Source: CAYNLG01 sp964397995 (lineage in GTDB: Bacteria; Planctomycetota; Phycisphaerae; FEN-1346). Taken from it: DNA of 64,000 nt. Location of the stretch: the NCBI GenBank assembly GCA_964397995.1, contig CAYNLG010000007.1, forward strand, positions 1 through 64,000, in the 5' to 3' direction. Of this stretch, positions 43,473-51,100 are shown in pieces. Numbering within the stretch: the stretch's first letter is position 1; every line of letters begins with the position of its first letter. Below the pieces are notes generated by a model, which saw only the letters and a program-made list of their open reading frames with translations, was not told the origin of the DNA and searched no databases. A program made the translations under genes and the position numbers.

Positions 43473-44243
43473 TTACGACGCCTTGGCCTGCTGTATCCAG
43501 CGGTAGTAGTCGGTCATCGTCAGGTCGGCCGCCGACGCCTCGTCGCAGAAGACCCGCGTGTCCGGGTGATACTGCAGGGCGCTGGCGGTGATCATGCAGG
43601 TGACGGGCCCTTCGAGCATGGCCGCCAGCGCCGGCGCCTTGTTGGCCCCGTTGACGACCATCACGCAGGTCCGGGCTTCCATGATGGAGGCGACGCCCAT
43701 GCTGATGGCGTGGCGCGGCACGTCCTCGGCCTTCTCGAAGAAGCGGCTGTTGTCGTCGATGGTCTGCTCGGTCAGGGTCACCAGGTGAGTCCGCGACCCG
43801 AGGCTCGTGCCGGGCTCGTTGAAGGCGATGTGGCCGTCGGAGCCGATGCCGAGGACCTGGACGTCGATGCCGCCCGCGTCGGCGATGGCCTTCTCGTACT
43901 CGCGGCAGAAGGCGGCGGGGTCGGCGGCCGTGCCGGAGGGCACGTGAACGCGGTCTTCGGGCACGTTGATGGCGCCAAACAGGTTCTCGTGCATGAACGC
44001 CCAGTAGCTCTGCGGATGGGCGTGGTCGAGGCCCACGTACTCGTCCAGGTTGAACGTCGTGCACCCGGAGAAGTCGAGGCCCTCCTCGCGGTGCAGGCGG
44101 ATCAACTCCTGGTAGAGCCCCACCGGGCTGGAGCCGGTAGCAAAGCCGAGGACGGCGTTCGGCTTGGCCCTGACGACGTCGGCGACGACGGCGGCCGCCT
44201 TCGCGCTGAGTTCCTCATACGACGAACAGATTGCCACATCCAT
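43473..44243 (-). CDS. nagB: Glucosamine-6-phosphate deaminase
   Basis: 256 aa, normal for the family; ATG at 44243 with GAGGAG upstream. Converts glucosamine 6-phosphate to fructose 6-phosphate and ammonia in the cytoplasm, the last step of amino-sugar catabolism. Conserved sites: phosphate loop LGFATGSSPVGLY near 32-44, general base Asp67 in FNLDEYVGL, and Asp136-x-His138 plus Glu143 in GIGSDGHIAFNEPG. SRTHLVTLT and SMGVASIMEA follow as expected. The C-terminal allosteric tail of E. coli NagB is absent or short. Heads a probable two-gene unit with the DUF4954 gene. It would take amino sugars released by the glycan enzymes into glycolysis. Confidence 0.95.
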   Translation of the reverse strand: MDVAICSSYEELSAKAAAVVADVVRAKPNAVLGFATGSSPVGLYQELIRLHREEGLDFSGCTTFNLDEYVGLDHAHPQSYWAFMHENLFGAINVPEDRVHVPSGTAADPAAFCREYEKAIADAGGIDVQVLGIGSDGHIAFNEPGTSLGSRTHLVTLTEQTIDDNSRFFEKAEDVPRHAISMGVASIMEARTCVMVVNGANKAPALAAMLEGPVTCMITASALQYHPDTRVFCDEASAADLTMTDYYRWIQQAKAS

Positions 44244-44333
44244 GTCGTGTCTCCTCTTGCGTGACCAGAACCGCGTGCGACATGCACTCCCGCCCGGGCC
44301 GACGCGGCCGCGGGACCGGGAACCGGGGCCTCG

Positions 44334-44363
44334 ATGCTAGACCCGCTTCAAGAGGTGTGGCAA
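44334..44363 (-). promoter_or_regulatory. nagB: Putative sigma70-type promoter for nagB
   Basis: On the minus strand, TTGCCA (44363-44358) and TAGCAT (44339-44334) are separated by 18 bases; matches are 5 of 6 and 4 of 6. The leader to the ATG at 44243 would be about 85 bases. It lies in the 227-base gap between the end of the ABC ATPase gene and nagB. Confidence 0.4.
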
Positions 44364-44470
44364 GCTTTTTCGAGGCGGTTGCGGCACAGCGTGCCGCCAG
44401 GCGACGCGCCCATGCGGCACCGGCGCCCGCAGCGCGCAAAAAGGTGGCCGCCGGGCGGCACTCGCGCCCG

Positions 44471-45352
44471 TCACGCCGTCCGGATGCCGCCCACCGAGAT
44501 GGCCAGCTCGCCCCGGGCCTTGATGTCGGTGATCCGCCCGTCGGTCAGGTAGACGACGCGGTCGGAGGCGGCCAGCATCTTGTGGTCGTGGGTCGCGGTG
44601 ATGATCGTGACGTGCATCTCGGCCTTCAGGTGCTCCAGCAGGGCGATGATCTCTTCGCCGGTCTTCAGGTCCAGGTTCCCGGTCGGCTCGTCCGCCAGGA
44701 CGATGGCCGGGTCGTTCGCCAGGGCCCGGGCCACCGCGACGCGCTGCTGCTGCCCGCCGGAGAGTTGGACCGGCCGGTGCAGGATCCGGTCGCCCAGGCC
44801 GACGGTCTCAAGCAGGTCGGCGGCCTTGTGCTGGGCGTCGGCCTGGGTCACCCCGGCCAGGAGCATCGGCATCATCACGTTCTCCAGGGCCGACGCCACG
44901 GGGATCAGGTTGAACGTCTGGAAGATGTAGCCGATCTTGTGGCACCGGAGCCAGGCGAGCTCGAAGGTGTCGAGGGCGGCGATGTCGACCTCGTCGATGA
45001 AGACGCGGCCGGTGTCAGGCTTGTCGAGGCCGCCGATCATGTTGAAGAAGGTCGATTTGCCGGACCCGCTGGGGCCCATGATCGACACGTACTCGCCGCG
45101 CCGCACCGTCAGCGACACACCGGCCAGGGCGTGGACCTCCTCCTCGCCCATGCGGTAGACCTTGCGGACGTCGACCGCCCGCACCACGTGGGCCGCCAAC
45201 AGCGCTTCGGCGGCCGCCCGGTCGTCGGCGTCGTGCGGGCTCTCGCCCGGGCCGAAGGGCGGCGCGGGGACGTCGCCGACCGGGTGGGCGGCGGGTTCGT
45301 CGGGGAGCGCCCGCGGCTCGGGCGTTTCGCGTCGGGCGTCGGCGTCCGTCAC
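44471..45352 (-). CDS. ABC transporter ATP-binding protein, LolD/MacB type
   Basis: 293 aa, GTG start at 45352 with GGAAGGAC upstream. Powers the neighbouring FtsX-type permeases. Walker A GPSGSGKST is at 93-101, Q-loop in GYIFQTFNLIP near 141-151, signature LSGGQQQR at 197-204, Walker B with Asp221-Glu222 in IVLADEPTGNLD, and H-loop in ITATHDHKML. The ADEPTGNLD form is typical of MacB/LolD/FtsE ATPases that drive mechanotransmission rather than classic import. About 55 extra acidic and proline-rich residues precede the ATPase fold. Last gene of a five-gene minus-strand operon, 37 bases after the small FtsX gene. Confidence 0.92.
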   Translation of the reverse strand: MTDADARRETPEPRALPDEPAAHPVGDVPAPPFGPGESPHDADDRAAAEALLAAHVVRAVDVRKVYRMGEEEVHALAGVSLTVRRGEYVSIMGPSGSGKSTFFNMIGGLDKPDTGRVFIDEVDIAALDTFELAWLRCHKIGYIFQTFNLIPVASALENVMMPMLLAGVTQADAQHKAADLLETVGLGDRILHRPVQLSGGQQQRVAVARALANDPAIVLADEPTGNLDLKTGEEIIALLEHLKAEMHVTIITATHDHKMLAASDRVVYLTDGRITDIKARGELAISVGGIRTA

Positions 45353-45389
45353 AGCGTGTCCTTCCGCGTCGTCTTTCCGAGGGGGGAGG

Positions 45390-46112
45390 TCAGACTTCCG
45401 TGCGCAGAGCGTCGATGGGCAGCATCCGGGCCGCCCGCCACGCCGGGTACAGGGCGCTCGCGAGCGTCAGGCCCACGCCGACGACCACGGCCACGCCCAC
45501 GAGCCTCGCCAGCCCGCCCCACGGGGCGTAGGCCCAGGCGGCCTCGCCGTAGAGGGCCCCGCCCTCGACAAAGGCCAGGGCGAGGCCGATGGCGACGCCG
45601 GCGGCGGTACCGAGGAGGCCCTGGAAGAGCGTCTCCAGGAGGAACAGCTCGATGATGAGCGAGTCGAGGGCCCCGAGGCACTTCATGGTGCCGATCTCGC
45701 CGTAGCGCTCCGTCACGCTCATGAGCATGGCGTTGAGGATGCCGACGAAGCTGACCATGAGGGCGAGGCCCACGAGCCACCACGTCTGGGCCCGGGCCTC
45801 GGCGTCGTCGAGGGCGGCAAGGACCCCCTTCCGCTGGAGCGTCTCCAGGAGCCGCTGGGGACCCTCGTCGGCGACGCTCCGCATCAGGGCGTCGCTGGCG
45901 AGGATGTACGTCAGGAACGCCAGGGCCAGCACGATGCCGCTGGTGACGAGCAACGACCGGCCGAGGCGGACGCGGATGCTCCGCCAGGCGATGCCGACGG
46001 CCTTCGCGAGCGGCAGCTTGATGGCGCGGCGGATTTCGGCGTGGCTCGGGCCGCGCGCACCGTCCCCGGCCGCGCTGCCCGAGTGACCCGTGCTGGCCGT
46101 GTGGCGATCCAT
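45390..46112 (-). CDS. Minimal FtsX-type ABC permease
   Basis: 240 aa from ATG at 46112, where TAGGA lies 8 bases upstream; an ATG at 46121 is also in frame. Four membrane helices: LGRSLLVTSGIVLALAFLTYIL near 50-75, then WWLVGLALMVSFVGILNAMLM, ELFLLETLFQGLLGTAAGVAIGLALAF, and LARLVGVAVVVGVGLTLASALYP. The coupling motif ERYGEIGTMKCLGAL near 137-151 is the FtsX/MacB signature contacting the ATPase. The large periplasmic domain normally found between the first two helices is reduced to about 40 residues. It could pair as a heterodimer with the giant M28-FtsX protein upstream, as LolC does with LolE. Confidence 0.85.
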   Translation of the reverse strand: MDRHTASTGHSGSAAGDGARGPSHAEIRRAIKLPLAKAVGIAWRSIRVRLGRSLLVTSGIVLALAFLTYILASDALMRSVADEGPQRLLETLQRKGVLAALDDAEARAQTWWLVGLALMVSFVGILNAMLMSVTERYGEIGTMKCLGALDSLIIELFLLETLFQGLLGTAAGVAIGLALAFVEGGALYGEAAWAYAPWGGLARLVGVAVVVGVGLTLASALYPAWRAARMLPIDALRTEV

Positions 46113-46122
46113 TCCGCGCATC

Positions 46123-48123
46123 CTAGACCGGAAGCTTGATGACGCTCTTGCTCATGAAGACGATACCGAGGCTGAACATGGTCGCGAGGCCCACCCCCGC
46201 GGTGAACCCGGCGGCAAAGACGACGCGGACCTTCGGCCAGCGGTCGCCGAACCGCTTGCGCATGACGTAGCGCCCGATGAGGGCCCCGATGAACATCGGC
46301 ACGATGGCGTGCGGGGCCGACTGGTCGAGACCCCGGATGACGCCGTACACCAGGAACACCGGCAGCCCGAACCGGCTGAGGAAGATGTAGGTGCCGACGG
46401 CCAGAACGAACCCGAGGGTCAGGAACTCGGGCCGGAACGCCTCGTGGAACGGGCTGAACTCCTCGCCGGGCAGCGTGGCCGAGTACATGAGGCCGTGGTT
46501 GAAGGCCCGGAGCTCCCAGAACTTGTTCGCGTACGGGAACAGTTCGCTCGGGACCGAATCGATGGACCAGATGAACTGGCTGAAGAGGATGCGGCCGACG
46601 ATCATGATGGGGAAGATGAGGAGTTCGGCCTTGATGAGGCCCGTGAAGCGGGTGCCCGTCAGCTCCGTGGTCCGGAAGAACTGGGCCTGCTGGGCGTAGT
46701 TGTGGAGCGGGATCGGCGCGAACCAGATGGCCGCCCCCTTGTACCCGGAGAGGATGAACATGGCTTCGCGGATGAAGGGGACCTGGACCTGGCGGCCGAC
46801 GATGCCCTCCATGCGGGTCGAGACGTAGTTGATGAAGGGCGTGTAGACGAAGCCGAAGAAGACGAGGATCCACAGGGGGAACTCGTGGCCCGGGACGGTG
46901 GGGGCGGCGTGGTTGACCAGGACATAGCTGACGGCGATGTAGATGAGGGTGGAGACCACGTAGATGCCGATGCCGACCCAGATGCTGAAGTCGCCGCGCG
47001 CCTTGTCCGGGCGCCAGAGGCGGCTCCAGTCGACCTGGGGGGCGTCGTCGCCCCCGGTCTTGCTGCGGCGGAGCTTGGCGACGACGTGCCAGATGCCGAT
47101 GGCCGCCACCGCCAGCGCCAGGCCCAGCCCGAACGAGAAGTAGAAGTCCATCGTGTTCGACTGGATGGTTTTGATGCCTCCGATGCCGCGCTCCCAGTTG
47201 TCGAGCAGCCCGACATGGTACAGGACGGGGTTGGCCACCATCGTGATGAGGACGCCGATGAAGGCCCCGGCCATCGCCCAGAACGGCAGGACCATGCCGA
47301 TGACCACGAACGTGAGGTCGAAGCTGATCATGACGGCGAAGGCCGGCAGCGCCGTGTCGGTGTACTCGGTCAGGTCGACGAAGGGGATGGGCAGGATGTT
47401 CAGGCCCTCGCCGAACAGGGCGCTCGTGATGTTGGGCAGCGCCAGGTAGATCGCGCCGAAGACGGCCCCGGCCATCGCCCCGATGCTGAAGGTCCGCCAC
47501 CGCCAGGTGTCCTTGCGGCTGGAGGCGTCGGCCAGGGCGGTGGTGCCCATGGCGTTGACGGGGGCCATCGGGAACGGGAGCTGCTCGACGTCGCTGGTCA
47601 GGCGAAAGAGGACGTACCCCAGGCCGAAGTGATTGAGGCGGCTGAGGGCGAGCGTCAGCAGGCTCAGGCCCACGGGCACCAGCCAGGCCCGCACGAGGAA
47701 GCTCCGCTGGGCCAGGACCGCCGGGTCGGACGGGGCGAACCACTCGGGGATGTGGTCGGTGATGCCGAGCTTGCGCATCTCCTCGCTCTGGACGATGAAC
47801 TGCTGCCAGAGCAGCCCGCCGCCGAACCCCCCGAGGCCGGCGTGGACCACCGCCCCGCACATGTAGAAGAGCACGAAAATCTCGGGCCGGTTCAGCTGCT
47901 TGAACGCCCGCCGCGCCACCTCGACGTAGAGGATGACCGTCACCCACTGGGCCGCCGGGCCCATCTCGATGCCCGCCACGAGCTGCATGTACATCTGCGC
48001 GGGGGTCATCAGGAGGCCCACGAACAGGGCCATGACGACGGTCCCCCAGCCGAACCCCTCGTGGTACGTCTCGGGGGGCTCGACGAGGTTTCGGAATTCC
48101 TGGAGTTCTTTGTCTTCTTTCAC
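46123..48123 (-). CDS. OPT-like multipass membrane protein (DUF6784/DUF6785 type)
   Basis: 666 aa, about 14-16 membrane segments, GTG start at 48123 without a convincing ribosome binding site (25-base gap to the previous stop), so translation may rely on coupling. Resembles the OPT/YSL oligopeptide-transporter-like proteins often annotated as DUF6784/DUF6785 in Planctomycetota: HEGFGWGTVVMALFVGLLMTPAQMYMQLVAG at the start, LPFPMAPVNAMGTTALA near 190, VNYV-like FGFVYTPFINYVSTRMEGIVGRQV near 430, and SALFGEGLNILPIPF. Second member of this type in the operon; the other is at 53103-55106 and is quite diverged. Substrate unknown. Confidence 0.8.
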   Translation of the reverse strand: MKEDKELQEFRNLVEPPETYHEGFGWGTVVMALFVGLLMTPAQMYMQLVAGIEMGPAAQWVTVILYVEVARRAFKQLNRPEIFVLFYMCGAVVHAGLGGFGGGLLWQQFIVQSEEMRKLGITDHIPEWFAPSDPAVLAQRSFLVRAWLVPVGLSLLTLALSRLNHFGLGYVLFRLTSDVEQLPFPMAPVNAMGTTALADASSRKDTWRWRTFSIGAMAGAVFGAIYLALPNITSALFGEGLNILPIPFVDLTEYTDTALPAFAVMISFDLTFVVIGMVLPFWAMAGAFIGVLITMVANPVLYHVGLLDNWERGIGGIKTIQSNTMDFYFSFGLGLALAVAAIGIWHVVAKLRRSKTGGDDAPQVDWSRLWRPDKARGDFSIWVGIGIYVVSTLIYIAVSYVLVNHAAPTVPGHEFPLWILVFFGFVYTPFINYVSTRMEGIVGRQVQVPFIREAMFILSGYKGAAIWFAPIPLHNYAQQAQFFRTTELTGTRFTGLIKAELLIFPIMIVGRILFSQFIWSIDSVPSELFPYANKFWELRAFNHGLMYSATLPGEEFSPFHEAFRPEFLTLGFVLAVGTYIFLSRFGLPVFLVYGVIRGLDQSAPHAIVPMFIGALIGRYVMRKRFGDRWPKVRVVFAAGFTAGVGLATMFSLGIVFMSKSVIKLPV

Positions 48124-48148
48124 GGTTCGGCCCGTGGTGCGCCGCCGC

Positions 48149-51100
48149 TCAGGCGGCCGGCGCGGGTCCCATCAGGTCCTTCGCGTCGCGAATATAGTCG
48201 AGGACGCGCTCCATCTTGAGCTGGCGCCAGCCCAACAGCTGCCGCCGCAGGTCCCCGAGGAAGACGCGGTTGAGCTTCCACCAGGACCGTTCCTGGCCGG
48301 ATTCGCGGGTGAGGTCCACGTCGATTTCGTAGACGGCCTCGTCCTCGGTCGGGCGGATGACGAGGCGCAGCGTCTGGCGGACGCCCAGGTCGTACGGGGC
48401 CAGCCAGAGGGTCGCCTCCAGGCCCAGCGCGCCGGCCTCGGGCGGCAGCGGGCGCGCGTGGGCGGCCGTGAACGACCCGATGCTGCCCTCGCGGTGGGCG
48501 TCCAGGTACTCCAGCAGGAACGCCAGCACCCCGCCCGCCGTCTGGCCCGTCACGGTGAACGGGAGCGTGTCACGGATGCGGCCGTCCTCGGGCCGCGGGA
48601 CGCGCCAGGTCATGCGGTTCGAGGGCACCGCCAGGCGCCCCGCGAGCACCGCCGGCACGAGCGACGACAGGACCACGATCCCGAGGACCATGAGCATGAC
48701 GGCCACGGCCTGGGTGCCGGAGTAGTTGAGCGTGATGCCGCCCAGCCACCCGAGCGACGCCAGGGCCGTCGCGACGCCCTGGCCGACGACGTAGCCGAAG
48801 ACGGCGCCCATGAGGCCGTAGGTGGCGGCCTCGGCCAGGAAAAGGGCCCCGACATGGAGCGGCGCCAGGCCCAAGCTCGTGTAAATGTAGATTTCCTTCT
48901 TGCGCTCGGCGATCGAGCTCAGCATCGTGTTGAAGATGATCAGGCCCGCGATCACCAGCGGGATCAGCAGGCTCTTGGGGGCCTGCGGCAGAAGGGGCGT
49001 CGTGACGACCACGCCCGCCCCGGCCTCGGGCGAGCCGAAGTAGATCGGGAACGCCAGCCGCTCCGCCAGGGCGTCGGCCACCGCGTGGGCATCCTCGCCG
49101 TCGGCCGCCCCGACGACGATGCTTCGCACCGTCGTGTACTTGAGCGGGCGCAGCAACTCCGCCGGCGCGACGAGGAGCTGATTGCCCGGGACGGGCGGCA
49201 ACGGCACCTCCGGCTCCAGGCCCTGGAGCTCCGACTCCAGCAGCGAGACGTCCTGCTTCGCGAGTTGCTGGCGCATCTCCTCGCCGAGGGCGGAGTAGTC
49301 GACCGGCGCGAGCGGCTCGCCGTCCAGGTCCTTCGCCTCGCGGTCGAACCGGCCCGCGTCGAACAGGCCCACCACCTCCAGCGGCCGCCCCGCCGCCACC
49401 ACCGTGTCCCCCGGGCCGACCCCGAGCGCTTCGCCGACCGACTCGGCCAGGTAGCAGCCGGCGGTATGCGGCAGACGGTCGGCGAGCTCGGCGAAGCGGT
49501 CCCAGTTCGGCAGCCAGCGGCCGACGCCCGTGATGGCGTCCTCTTCCGGCGCCAGGCCCAGCCCCGCCAGGAGGGAGACTTGGCGCCCGGTGGCGGGGTT
49601 GCGGACGTGGACCCGCCAGTCGCTCTTGTTCGGCCGCGTCCACCAGGCGCGGACGGCCTGGGGGCGGCCGGCGTCGAGCGCCGCCTCCAGCAGCCGGTCG
49701 GCGGCCCCCTCCAGCTTGCGCCGCCCCGGCTGCCGCACCAGCACCCCCGTGTACGGCGCGGGCGTGTCCAGGGTGCGGCGCCGGCGGCCGACGTAGCTTG
49801 AGGACGAGACGAAGCAGAGCAGCGCGAACGTCACGAGCACGACCGTCAGGCCCGTCAGGCCCGTCCGCAGCTTCCGTTTCCGCATGTTCGCGATGCCCAG
49901 CCGCAGCGCCGTCACCAGGACGCCGAACCGGCTCGTGCGGGCGCCGCTGGCCTCGGCCCGCCCCGTCCGCGCCTCCTCCAGGCCCACCTCAAACTTGCCG
50001 TACACCACCGAGAGCACCAGCAGGCTCATGAAGATGATCGCGAACGCCATCACGATCATCAGCGGCTGCCCGCTGATCCGGAACGCCGGGTGGAAGCTCC
50101 AGAGCAGCGCCGTCATCACCGCGAAGATCAGGAGCATCCCGGCGATCTGGCGGTAGATGTGCGGCGTGGCGATCAGGAGCCGCTCCATCGCGAACGAGAA
50201 CGGCACCAGCGCCAACAGCAGCAGGATCGCCCCGCGGATCACGTCGTTCGCCATGTCGCGCACCGACTGGTACGCGCGAATCTCGTTGGACAGCGCGCCG
50301 GAGGCGGCGGCGTAGAGGGCGCGGCCGTCGTCGGCCCGGCCGGCCGCCTCGGCCTCCTCCAGCAGCCCGCCCGTCCGCGCGTGCAGCGCGTCGATCGCCT
50401 CGCTCGTCACCCCCGCCCGCGCGTAGGTCGACAGCCGCCGCCGGTCCAGACGGTACAGGTCCCGGGCCGCCTGGTGGGCGGGATGGCGCGGCAGGCCGCC
50501 GCCGGCGGGGAACCCCGGCATCAGGCCGCGCGTCGACACCGACGGGTGCGCCGCCGGGTCCAGCGTGTTCAGGAACGAGGTGCTGTTGCGGCCGGCGGCC
50601 ACCTGGAGGATGAGCGTCCAGTGGAGGCCGTGCTCCGTCAGGGCCGCCATCTGCCCCTCGTAGAGCGCCAGCTGGATGCGCCGCGGCGGGCTGCCGCTCC
50701 GGGCGTCCAGCATCTGGCCCCGTCTCAACGCCGCCAGGAACCGCGGGTCGCGCAGGCCCGAGAGCGCCGTCTCCGTACACGTGAAGACCACGCCCCGGAG
50801 CGGCGTCGGGTTCCGGTCCGACGGGTTCAGCGCCAGGGTCGTCCCGCGCTCGACGCGCAACAGGTCGATCGCCCGGATCAGCCGCCCGTCCTCGGCCATC
50901 TGGTACGCCAGCAGCAGCCGCTTCGTGTGCTGGTCACGCTCGTTCTTGTGGGTGCCGAACCGCTCGGGCAGCAGGTCGAAGTAGGCGGCCCCGTCGGCCC
51001 CGGTCCGCACCGCCTCCCAGCGGCGCAGCCCGAGTGTCTTGGCGGGGTAGGTGGGCAGGAAGCGCGGCCCCTGGATGTGGCCCGGGGCCAGCACCGCCAG

